Origin: UBA11865 sp035686605
GTDB taxonomy: Bacteria; Chloroflexota; Anaerolineae; Promineifilales; Promineifilaceae
DNA length: 14,067 nucleotides
Reading direction: 5' to 3'
NCBI GenBank assembly: GCA_035686605.1
Contig: DASRZI010000101.1
Location: 1-14,067, forward strand
The position numbers and the translations under genes are program-made. Positions 1 to 6,981 of the stretch are shown here, piece by piece (position 1 is the first letter of the stretch; the number at the start of each line of letters is the position of its first letter). The notes under the pieces are model-generated. The model had not been told where the DNA came from. It saw only the letters and a list, made by a program, of their open reading frames with translations, and did no database searches.

Positions 1-708
1 CGCGACTTATTGGCCTCCCCCGCCCCCCTCACCGCAGCAACCGCGACAGCCGCCGGAGCCTCCACCCTACTAGCCGACCCCACCCAACCCGAGGCCCATC
101 CCCTGGACCGCCTTCTCAAATCCGCCCGCCCCTATCTAGACGACCTTCTCCGTAAAGAACCAAATATACTCACCACCCCATCTAAAGAGCCCCAACTACT
201 GTTTCACAGCGCCACCGGCGATTCCTTTCCATCCTGGGAGCACCGGAACTATCCCTTCACCAGCTTTTCCACTGACCTAGACTTCGCCAATAATTGGAAC
301 GGGGGGCAATATGGTATTGAAAACGGCCAGCGCATTATCCCCGGACTAGGGCGCGGCGACATCTTTGATTATACCAGCCCCGAGGACCGTCACTCCCTGT
401 TCGACACCGTCACCGAGGGCCTATTGGAACGCCAAGCCGCCAAACAACAAGGCTTCGACGTATCCAAAGACCCACTCCGAGAATTTGAAAAACTCAAAGA
501 TTACCACCGCTCTAAAATCCTTCACAGTATGGACGATGGCGATTGGGATATTATAGAAAACTATTCCAGAGACATTAAGTCAATGCCCAAGGCCCCCACG
601 GGTTTCAATACCACGGAGAACGGTGCCGAAAACATAATGCTATTCGACGCCAACAAGGACTTCTTCCCCCTCTTTGATCTTGACCGTTCAAAAGGCTCAT
701 CCTATTGA
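1..708 (+). CDS. Partial protein with ADP-ribosyltransferase-like C-terminal domain
   Basis: The frame is open to the window edge, so this is the C-terminal about 235 residues of a longer protein. A TTG at position 10 could be read as a start, but no ribosome binding site can be checked there. Numbering from that TTG, residues 1-25 are a small-residue Ala/Thr/Gly/Pro segment, 31-50 look helical, and 61-225 resemble the ART-like domains of phage polyvalent proteins. Seen there: LLFHSATG near 63-70 (position of the usual H-G-T), FTSFSTDLDFANNW near 83-96 (aromatic-S-T then Asp-Phe-Ala), GDWDIIEN at 177-184, and TTENGAENIMLFDANKD at 201-217 with a candidate catalytic Glu203. Family knowledge: such domains move ADP-ribose from NAD+ to a target. 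Activity and target here are inference. The canonical Gly after His is Ser, so it may be diverged. The stop overlaps the terminase start. GC falls from 39/60 (61-120) to 24/60 (481-540). Confidence 0.6.
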   Translation, partial: RDLLASPAPLTAATATAAGASTLLADPTQPEAHPLDRLLKSARPYLDDLLRKEPNILTTPSKEPQLLFHSATGDSFPSWEHRNYPFTSFSTDLDFANNWNGGQYGIENGQRIIPGLGRGDIFDYTSPEDRHSLFDTVTEGLLERQAAKQQGFDVSKDPLREFEKLKDYHRSKILHSMDDGDWDIIENYSRDIKSMPKAPTGFNTTENGAENIMLFDANKDFFPLFDLDRSKGSSY

Positions 709-2270
709 CCACAACCGACATCCTCTCCTCCCTTCAGGATGAAGTATCCATCCAGGACATCGACCGCGTCCTGGCGGAAAAGTCCATGCACGAATACATT
801 ATCCAGGCTTGGCCCACACTCGAACCCGGCAGAACCTATTACGACAACTGGCACATCCAGTCCATCTGCGAGCACCTCGAGGCGGTAGTCAACGGCGACA
901 TCCGACGACTTATCATAAACATCCCCCCCAGGCATATGAAGTCCATAACGTGCTCAGTGGCCTTCCTGACCTGGGCATGGATCCACAAACCCCACCTCCA
1001 ATTCCTTTACGCATCCTACGCCTCCTCCCTCTCCATTCGTGACAGTGTCAAATGCCGACGTCTCATCAATTCCCCATGGTATCAACAAAACTGGTCAAAC
1101 CGCTTCCAACTCAGTGGCGACCAGAACGTAAAGTCCCGGTTTGAGAATACTCACAACGGGCATCGCATTGCATCCTCCGTGGGCGGGGGCATCACCGGTG
1201 AAGGTGGTGATATCATAGTGGTAGATGATCCCCACAACGTAAACGAGGCTGAATCCGACACGGTGAGAACCTCAGTAATTGAATGGTGGGATTCTACTCT
1301 TCAAACTCGTCTCAATGACCCCCGCACGGGTGCCTTTGTGGTCATCATGCAGCGCGTTCATCAATCTGATCTCACAGGGCATATCCTCCGCAGAGCCGAG
1401 GAAGACGGTACCGAGTGGACACATCTTTGTGTTCCGGCAGAGTATGAACAAAACCACCCCTTTCCATTCCACACGACCCTCCCCACGGCAACCCATCAGA
1501 ATGACCCCCGCACCGAGGAAGACGAACTGTTGTGGCCCGAGCGCATCCCCCTAAAAATTCTCAACAGCCTTAAAACCACCCTCGGCACCTATGCGTCCGC
1601 GGGACAACTTCAACAGCGCCCGGCCCCCAAGGGCGGCGGGATTATCAAGGCCGCATGGTGGCAGAAGTGGCCAACGGATACCTACCCCCCGTACATCTAT
1701 GTTCTTCAGTCTTGGGACACGGCGTTCTCAGAAAAGGACACGGCCTCTTTCAGCGCCTGCACGACATGGGCGGTCTTCGCGCGCAACGGACGATATAATG
1801 TGCTCCTCATTGACTATTACCGCGATCGTGTTGCCTACCCCGATCTGCGACGTAAAGCCCAGGAGACGTACAAGACGTGGCAGCCTGATGCTGTTCTCAT
1901 TGAGAAGAAGGCGTCCGGCCAATCGCTCATACAGGATCTTCGCCAAGCGAACGTCCCAGTTATCACTTATTCCCCGGATAGGGACAAGGTCGCAAGGGCT
2001 CATGCAGCAAGCCCCTTGTTTGAGTCTGGCATCGTGTGGTACCCTGACCGGCGATGGGCGCAAGAAGTGATCGACCATTGTGCTATTTTTCCGGCTGGTG
2101 ATGGTGCAGATGTGATGGACACGGTGACACAAGCTCTTATCCGACTTCACTCAATGTGGTTTGCAGTCCCACTTGGTGATGATACCTATGATGTTGAGCC
2201 TGTAGAACGTGACGATCCCCTATCTCAAAATGTTGTTTCCATAATTCCAAGGGGTGCCGTCTATGGCTGA
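705..2270 (+). CDS. terL: Terminase large subunit (packaging ATPase and nuclease)
   Basis: This is the motor that pumps DNA into the prohead through the portal and cuts the concatemer. It has 521 residues, a normal length. The N-terminal ATPase has a Walker A-type NIPPRHMKS at residues 72-80, the viral variant seen in many terminases, and a Walker B DIIVVDDP at 169-176. The C-terminal RNase H-like nuclease has its acidic residues in order: Asp338 in LQSWDTAF, Glu400 in AVLIEKKASG and Asp472 in ADVMDT. The chosen start is a TTG at 705 whose last two bases lie in the upstream TGA (TTGA overlap), with AAAGG at 691-695 nine bases upstream. The next in-frame ATG, at 786, would leave the ATPase motifs intact, so a later start is possible. 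The small terminase subunit is not visible and may lie upstream. It ends 8 bases inside the portal gene. Confidence 0.95.
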   Translation: MTTTDILSSLQDEVSIQDIDRVLAEKSMHEYIIQAWPTLEPGRTYYDNWHIQSICEHLEAVVNGDIRRLIINIPPRHMKSITCSVAFLTWAWIHKPHLQFLYASYASSLSIRDSVKCRRLINSPWYQQNWSNRFQLSGDQNVKSRFENTHNGHRIASSVGGGITGEGGDIIVVDDPHNVNEAESDTVRTSVIEWWDSTLQTRLNDPRTGAFVVIMQRVHQSDLTGHILRRAEEDGTEWTHLCVPAEYEQNHPFPFHTTLPTATHQNDPRTEEDELLWPERIPLKILNSLKTTLGTYASAGQLQQRPAPKGGGIIKAAWWQKWPTDTYPPYIYVLQSWDTAFSEKDTASFSACTTWAVFARNGRYNVLLIDYYRDRVAYPDLRRKAQETYKTWQPDAVLIEKKASGQSLIQDLRQANVPVITYSPDRDKVARAHAASPLFESGIVWYPDRRWAQEVIDHCAIFPAGDGADVMDTVTQALIRLHSMWFAVPLGDDTYDVEPVERDDPLSQNVVSIIPRGAVYG

Positions 2271-4851
2271 TATCTATACGGCCATTGACGAAGACCCGGA
2301 CATCCATCCCACCGATGATGGTGGCATAGTTATAGGGGAAGACCCCAGCGACGACAGCGACGAGCTCGCAACCTTAGAATGGGATGATAATTTAGCCCCA
2401 ACCCTCACCCTCGATGTTCTCACCACCCTTGGCTCCGAAGTTCTGGAAGACTTTACAAATGATAATACCAGTCGAGCCGAATGGTTTCGGGTCTATGAGC
2501 AGGGTCTTAAGTCCATGGCCCCAGAAGAACACGCTGGGGATGAGAAGCAGTCAGAACGGGGCAGGCGTCATCTCACAGAATTGAACCACCCCGTTATCGC
2601 GGAAGCGGCCACAGAGTTCCAGGCGCGGGCGATAGGTGAGCTCTTCCCGCCCAGCGGACCCGTGGGGGCTACGGTCGTAGGAGAACCGACCCGTGAACTG
2701 CTTGAGCAGGCCGCTCGTGTTTCGAATTATATGAACTACCAGATTACAGAGGAAATGGAAGAGTACTTCCCTGATCTGGACCAAATGCTCTTCCATCTGC
2801 CTCTCGTGGGCCACTGTTTCAAGAAAAGCTGGAAAGATGAGCGCCTAGGCCGAATCACCAGCCGATTTGTTCATGCAGAAGACCTTGTGGTAAACTATGA
2901 CGCCACATCCCTAGCCACTGCCGAGCGCGCAACCGAAATACTCACCCCCTCAAAACAGGATTTTTCAGAATATGTCTATAATAAGTTCTATTTACCTATA
3001 GACCCAAATCAAGAACCTCTTTCTGACGAACATCACGAGGCTGTCCACGAAGTAGAGGGCACTGAACCGTCTTCGGATGTCACTGACGCCCCAATCACGT
3101 TGTTGGAGCAGTACAGATACCTGGATATTGAGTCCAAGGATGGGGAACCAGATAAACCTTTCATCGTAACCATCCATAAAGAAACACAGACAGTGATCGC
3201 TATTCGTCGTAACTGGGATGAAGGTGATACCCGATATAAAAAGAACGTCTGGCATACGTCATATAAGTTTCTTCCGGGCCTTGGTTTCTATGGCCAGGGT
3301 CTGTATCACATTATTGGCGGTTTGGGTAAGGCTGCGACAGGAGCCTTACGCGCTCTTCTTGACTCTGCTGCCTATGCGAACATGCAAGGCGGATTTAAAC
3401 TTCGTGGGCGGGTAAAGGGTGGAGAGATCGAAATTGCCCCCGGCGAGTTTGTAGACATTGACGCGGCTGTCGATGACGTAAACAAGGCAATTATGGCTCT
3501 CCCCTTCAAGGAGCCGAGTCAAACGATGCTTCTTTTGCTTCAATACGTCGTTGAAGTGGCCAAAAAGTTCGCAAATGCCGCCAACCTCAACATCAGTGAC
3601 GCCAACCAGAACACCCCGGTCGGTACAACCCTTGCGCTGCTTGAAGAAAATGCGCGGGTGTTCTCCGCAATCCACAAAAGACTTCACAATAGCCAAAAAC
3701 AAGAATTTAAGGTCATTGCTAAACTCAACGGGATGTATCTGCCGGATAAATACCCCTACAAGATGGCCCAAGCTGACCAATACATCCTGCGGGCTGATTT
3801 TAGCGACAATATTGACGTCATTCCTGTTTCAGACCCGGCAACCTTCAGTTCGACCCAGCGCATCGCGATCGCTCAGGCCTCATTGCAACTCGCGACGGCT
3901 TACCCTCAGTACCACAATACGTTTGCGGCCCTCCGGGCCATGTACGAGGCAATGCGCGTTCCAAACTGGGACGAAATACTCATTGACCCGACAAAAGTCC
4001 CCCGGATGGACGCTGTCACGGAGAATGTGGCTATTTTGATGGGAAAACCCGCCCGTGTGTACGAAGACCAGGACCATATCTCGCATATGAAGGTGTTGGA
4101 CGACTGGTTTGTTCGCTTACCGCCTCAAGGCCAGCTTATGTTGATGCAGCCGTTCCTTGGTCACCGTTCGGAGCACATGGCTCATCTTTACAGGGTACAG
4201 GTACAGAGTCAACTGGGAGCCCCCCTCCCGACACTGCCCAATTTCCACGAACCTGACTCCAAAGCAGAGGAGATAGATCCAGAAACCGACGCCAAGGTCA
4301 GCTCCGCCGCCGCCATCATGATAAACCAGGGTCAGCAAGGTCAGTTAGGACCGCCCCTGCCCCCGATGCCTGACCAAACGGGCCAGCAACCCGATCAACA
4401 GGACAAGGGCCCCACTAAGGAGCAGATCCAAGCTGACATCGAGGCCACCAAAATGAAGGCCCAGGCTGACATAGAAGTACAGCAGATGAAGGCCCAGGCC
4501 GAGCAGCAGCGTAAGCAGCAAGAGGCCCAGATATCCCTTCAGCTCCGACAGCAAGAGGCCCAGATCGATGCCCAGATTAAACAGGCTGAGGCCCAGATGG
4601 ACATGCAAATGGAACAGATCAAAATTCAAGCCAAGTCCAAGGCCGACATGATGCAGGCCCAGATGGCCTCCGCTGCCAACAAGGAAAAACTCCAGCAAGA
4701 GATTGAAGCTATGTGGGCCAAGGCCGACGCAGATATCCAGATCGCCCAAGAAAAGGCCCACGCCCAGATAGAGGCCACCCGCATCACCACCATGGCCAAG
4801 GCCCACGCCACAGCAAATGCACCGAGCCCGTCCAATGCCACCAAGGAATGA
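2263..4851 (+). CDS. Portal protein with long hendecad C-terminal tail
   Basis: The portal is the dodecameric ring at the capsid vertex that DNA passes through and that docks terminase and neck. ATG 2263 is preferred because AAGGGG at 2249-2254 lies eight bases upstream; the GTG at 2254 falls within that site. The product is 862 residues, longer than P22 gp1 (725). The first 45 residues are Asp/Glu-rich. The core carries podovirus-type portal features: YGQGLYHIIGGLGKAATG near 346-363, and a long helical clip/stem region near 410-500 with NANQNTP-like turns (SDANQNTPVGT). Residues about 685-719 are a Gln/Pro/Gly linker. Residues 720-851 are twelve exact 11-residue repeats, predicted to be one continuous helix. 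By analogy with the helical barrel of P22 portal, this tail probably forms a tube inside the head. It overlaps terminase by 8 bases and the next gene by up to 35. Confidence 0.9.
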   Translation: MADIYTAIDEDPDIHPTDDGGIVIGEDPSDDSDELATLEWDDNLAPTLTLDVLTTLGSEVLEDFTNDNTSRAEWFRVYEQGLKSMAPEEHAGDEKQSERGRRHLTELNHPVIAEAATEFQARAIGELFPPSGPVGATVVGEPTRELLEQAARVSNYMNYQITEEMEEYFPDLDQMLFHLPLVGHCFKKSWKDERLGRITSRFVHAEDLVVNYDATSLATAERATEILTPSKQDFSEYVYNKFYLPIDPNQEPLSDEHHEAVHEVEGTEPSSDVTDAPITLLEQYRYLDIESKDGEPDKPFIVTIHKETQTVIAIRRNWDEGDTRYKKNVWHTSYKFLPGLGFYGQGLYHIIGGLGKAATGALRALLDSAAYANMQGGFKLRGRVKGGEIEIAPGEFVDIDAAVDDVNKAIMALPFKEPSQTMLLLLQYVVEVAKKFANAANLNISDANQNTPVGTTLALLEENARVFSAIHKRLHNSQKQEFKVIAKLNGMYLPDKYPYKMAQADQYILRADFSDNIDVIPVSDPATFSSTQRIAIAQASLQLATAYPQYHNTFAALRAMYEAMRVPNWDEILIDPTKVPRMDAVTENVAILMGKPARVYEDQDHISHMKVLDDWFVRLPPQGQLMLMQPFLGHRSEHMAHLYRVQVQSQLGAPLPTLPNFHEPDSKAEEIDPETDAKVSSAAAIMINQGQQGQLGPPLPPMPDQTGQQPDQQDKGPTKEQIQADIEATKMKAQADIEVQQMKAQAEQQRKQQEAQISLQLRQQEAQIDAQIKQAEAQMDMQMEQIKIQAKSKADMMQAQMASAANKEKLQQEIEAMWAKADADIQIAQEKAHAQIEATRITTMAKAHATANAPSPSNATKE
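4420..4815 (+). repeat. Twelve in-frame 33-bp (11-residue hendecad) repeats
   Basis: The 3' end of the portal gene is an in-frame array with an exact 33-base period and no insertion. Units include MKAQADIEVQQ (from 4453) and QEAQIDAQIKQ (from 4552). Gln is at unit position 4 in the first nine units (replaced by Asp, His and Met in the last three), usually with Ala, Ile or Met at position 5. DNA-level copies are visible: ATGAAGGCCCAGGC at 4453 and 4486, CAGCAAGAGGCCCAGAT at 4516 and 4549, and GAGGCCCAGAT again at 4588, all 33 bases apart. Later units are diverged. Hendecad spacing favours straight or slightly right-handed coiled coils. Confidence 0.88.
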
Positions 4852-6130
4852 AGACGAGCGCAAACTGTTCTATCGCCTAGCGGCCCAGGAGATAGCGCGT
4901 CAGCGTTCTTCTCCCAACTCAGAAGAACGCAAACAGGGCTCCCAAACTCATGGCTACCCCGAGTACCGCCGCGTCGACCCCAGGGTAAAGTCTAATATTG
5001 ACAGCACCTACAACTTCGCCGTAAAGTCCTTCACCGGAGGCCCCCAAAAGGTCCTAGAAAACTTTGGCCGCGCCACCGTGAATACGGCTTCAGACCCCGG
5101 CATACGTGATCGTTTGAGCAATTCCCTTAAAGAAGGTCGTTATTTGGATGCCGCTGGCAACACCATTCATTCTAGTTTAGACTCTGCCGCTGAAATGGCT
5201 CTTCTAGCGATGCCTTTTCTTAAGTTGGGTGGAAAGGGTCTTAAGGTTGCTGAATCCATATGGAAAGACAATTTGGAAGAGCAGGCATTTAAGAACATCC
5301 CTGAGGCCGCCCGCGAAGCCTCCCATCTAGCCAAGAAGTACGCCCCCGCCACGGCGGCGGGCACGGTCACCGCCACCGCTGGCTCTGATGAAGCTGAGGC
5401 TGAGTTTAAAAAGCTCAAGTTTTTATTTGAGCTTTCTAGGGGGGCCTCGGGGGCAATTAAAAACACTTCCAGAAGAGTGTCCATTGATCCTAATATTGAA
5501 TGGGGAGGGTATGGTCCCGGTCAGCCCTTTAACAAGCGTGACCATGCTCAGTTAGTCGGAAACGAAGATTCTATAGAATTTATTGGTCTAAATGAGTGGG
5601 CAGCAAGGCAGCCCGTGAAGAATGGTTTTTGGGATGATAATTATCGGGATCATCCCAACTACACGCTACACTCGCACCCCAATGACACTACTTTTTCTGA
5701 TCCTGATCTTGATGTTTGGGATGATTTCAGTAAAATATACCCAAGTATGAAAAATCACGACAGCATTGTTATGAATAAAAACGAATACCCTGGTCTTCCT
5801 GAGCAGGAAGCAATAACCCTGGATATGCTTTCTTCTCCAAAGATAGACAGAAAAGACCTTACTTGGATGCTTAAATTTTTAGAAGTAAACGGGCAAAATT
5901 TTCTTAAGGATACGGCTAAAGGTATGTCTCCTGGAGCCTACGGGCCGCCATATAGCCCGTCTCCTACTGAACTATACAATATTCCAAGGCGGTCAGCTTT
6001 AAAGAGAATGGCTGAAAAAGATTATTTTGATTATTCAACCTATAACACAGATTCAGTTCATCCTAGGTTTAATGAGGTTACACCTGAGTTAGATGATTAT
6101 CTTAAACAAATATTGCCAAATGAGTATTAG
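4817..6130 (+). CDS. JAB/JAMM-like metallopeptidase domain protein, putative virion-associated effector
   Basis: The product has 437 residues from ATG 4817. ATG 4835 (431 residues) is an equal alternative, since neither has a clear Shine-Dalgarno, and both lie inside the portal gene. Residues 1-175 are charged, mostly helical and not recognised, with a hydrophobic patch near 124-139. A small-residue segment APATAAGTVTATAG follows at 177-190, then a helical stretch. From about 225 a new domain begins. LHSHPNDTTFSDPDLD at 284-299 matches the H-x-H-P ... S-x-x-D metal-binding signature of JAB/JAMM (MPN) peptidases, with His285, His287, Ser294 and Asp297. The catalytic Glu usually lies upstream; Glu254 or Glu260 is possible but unproven. 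JAB enzymes cut isopeptide or peptide bonds, often next to ubiquitin-like proteins; such domains also occur in polymorphic toxins. Substrate unknown. GC falls from 36/60 (5041-5100) to 17/60 (6001-6060), as if the 3' half were acquired separately. Confidence 0.65.
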   Translation: MHRARPMPPRNEDERKLFYRLAAQEIARQRSSPNSEERKQGSQTHGYPEYRRVDPRVKSNIDSTYNFAVKSFTGGPQKVLENFGRATVNTASDPGIRDRLSNSLKEGRYLDAAGNTIHSSLDSAAEMALLAMPFLKLGGKGLKVAESIWKDNLEEQAFKNIPEAAREASHLAKKYAPATAAGTVTATAGSDEAEAEFKKLKFLFELSRGASGAIKNTSRRVSIDPNIEWGGYGPGQPFNKRDHAQLVGNEDSIEFIGLNEWAARQPVKNGFWDDNYRDHPNYTLHSHPNDTTFSDPDLDVWDDFSKIYPSMKNHDSIVMNKNEYPGLPEQEAITLDMLSSPKIDRKDLTWMLKFLEVNGQNFLKDTAKGMSPGAYGPPYSPSPTELYNIPRRSALKRMAEKDYFDYSTYNTDSVHPRFNEVTPELDDYLKQILPNEY

Positions 6131-6132
6131 CT

Positions 6133-6312
6133 ATGGCGAAAAAACTAACCGCCGCTGAAATACGCGCCGCCAAGAGCTGGCTTAACCGACGTGGCATCCA
6201 CACGAAGGATATTTCCCCACGAGAATTTGCCCACGCGGCAAAGACACTGGACAAGAAGTTCAGTGAAACCCTCGCCATAATTGCTGGCGAACAGACCCAC
6301 GGAGTAAAGTGA
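6133..6312 (+). CDS. Small basic helical protein, unknown function
   Basis: A 59-residue protein beginning MAKKLTAAEIRAAKSWLNRR and ending GEQTHGVK. It starts two bases after the previous stop and its TGA overlaps the next ATG (ATGA at 6312). It is rich in Lys, Arg and Ala, looks like two or three helices, and has no membrane segment or cysteine. The motif ISPREFAHAAKTLDKKF is reminiscent of small proteins beside phage portal genes, but I do not recognise a named family. Translation is probably coupled to the genes on both sides. The open frame, tight packing and GC returning to the local level support a real gene. Confidence 0.6.
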   Translation: MAKKLTAAEIRAAKSWLNRRGIHTKDISPREFAHAAKTLDKKFSETLAIIAGEQTHGVK

Positions 6313-6413
6313 TGACTATGGGGCGGCAGAGTTTTCCCAAAGGGTTGAAGCCGGGCCTCAAGCCCGTTGCCTTTCCACCCAAACCAAAGCCTAAGAAAAA
6401 GCCAAAGAAATGA
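6312..6413 (+). CDS. 33-residue Lys/Pro-rich micro-protein
   Basis: The frame starts at an ATG overlapping the previous TGA and ends in a TGA overlapping the next ATG, so it is held between two 4-base overlaps. The product ends in PPKPKPKKKPKK, a strongly basic tail; the N-terminal half has the repeated motif GLKPGLKP. An internal ATG at 6318 would give 31 residues. Short basic Lys/Pro proteins at this place occur in other phages, but no function is known to me. The tail could bind DNA or an acidic partner such as the portal or scaffold N-terminus; that is speculation. Its main support is the precise overlap on both sides. Confidence 0.5.
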   Translation: MTMGRQSFPKGLKPGLKPVAFPPKPKPKKKPKK

Positions 6414-6610
6414 TCCCCGAGGTATTCGTCCGGCGAGCTAAGAGGCTCTTGGCCGAGGCTAAGGGGGATTTATCTTTCCACATCCTTGAAGGGAGATGTC
6501 AGAATTTCGAAGACTACAGGTTTACCATTGGACAAGTGAAAGCCTACAAACATCTCGAGGTCTTGCTTGATGAGGCCATCGCAGAAAGTGAGGAAGACAA
6601 TGACGAATAA
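6410..6610 (+). CDS. Conserved small phage protein, unknown function
   Basis: A 66-residue acidic, helical protein beginning MIPEVFVRRAKRLLAEAKGD and ending in a Glu/Asp-rich tail (EESEEDN-like, residues 58-66). The pattern RAKRLLAEAKGDLSFHILEG followed by EDYRFTIGQVKAY is familiar from short proteins in podovirus structural clusters, but no biochemical role is known to me. It starts by a 4-base overlap with the preceding micro-gene and overlaps the co-chaperonin start by 11 bases; the GAGGAAG that drives the co-chaperonin lies within its 3' end. No signal peptide, cysteine or membrane segment is seen. Confidence 0.7.
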   Translation: MIPEVFVRRAKRLLAEAKGDLSFHILEGRCQNFEDYRFTIGQVKAYKHLEVLLDEAIAESEEDNDE

Positions 6611-6947
6611 ACTTCCAAGCCCCAGAGGGTATAAAATCCTTATTAAGAAGCGAGCCCCCAAGGAAGTAACTTCCGGCGGGATCATTTTGCCAGACAGCGT
6701 CAAAGACGTTGAAAGCTGGCTTGAAATTTGTGCCCAGATAGTTGCTCTTGGTCCTTATTGTTACTGTGACCGAGACACAGGTACCCCGTGGCCTCTTGGC
6801 CCGTGGTGTAAGGTAGGTGACTGGGTTATCGTACCTAAGTTCACCCAATTTAAGATGGACATTGAAGGCGAAGAGTACCGCTTCATTAACGATGACGAAG
6901 TAATTGCTGTTGTTGATGACCCGTCCATGATTAAGGTCTACAGTTAA
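6600..6947 (+). CDS. GroES-like co-chaperonin
   Basis: A 115-residue Cpn10-fold protein. Residues 9-16 (RGYKILIK) match the first strand of GroES. Residues 20-36 form the mobile loop that docks on GroEL, with GGIIL at 26-30 close to the bacterial GGIVL. KVGDWVIVPKF (71-81) matches the conserved V-G-D-x-V strand, and EYRFINDDEVIAVV (92-105) matches the C-terminal E-x-x-x-I-x-D-x-D-I-L-A region. A Cys/Pro/Trp-rich insertion (54-70) makes it longer than E. coli GroES (97). It would cap the host GroEL, most likely to fold the capsid protein, as T4 gp31 does. ATG 6600 is chosen over the upstream in-frame ATG at 6567 because GAGGAAG at 6591-6597 lies just before it and homology begins there. It lies between portal and scaffold, fitting an assembly role. 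Confidence 0.9.
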   Translation: MTNKLPSPRGYKILIKKRAPKEVTSGGIILPDSVKDVESWLEICAQIVALGPYCYCDRDTGTPWPLGPWCKVGDWVIVPKFTQFKMDIEGEEYRFINDDEVIAVVDDPSMIKVYS

Positions 6948-6981
6948 CCCGCGACATTCGCGCAGAAAGGAAGTACAGACA

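Noticed and set aside
1591..2070. A 159-codon + strand frame nested in terminase
   Set aside because: Arg/Ser/Pro-rich product typical of a frame-shifted read of a GC-rich gene; the terminase nuclease motifs are in the main frame.
4345..4863. A 172-codon minus-strand frame opposite the portal tail, rich in Leu and Gly
   Set aside because: It is the antisense shadow of the Gln/Ala-rich hendecad repeats: CAG and GCC codons read backward as Leu and Gly codons. It has no ribosome binding site or partner genes.
6567..6599. Extended co-chaperonin start giving eleven extra residues
   Set aside because: Homology begins after Met at 6600 and GAGGAAG lies directly before that ATG; the extra residues sit inside the preceding gene.
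6950..6962. Small inverted repeat CGCGA-CAT-TCGCG before the Tad2-like gene
   Set aside because: Only five base pairs with a three-base loop and no T-tract; too short to call a terminator or operator.
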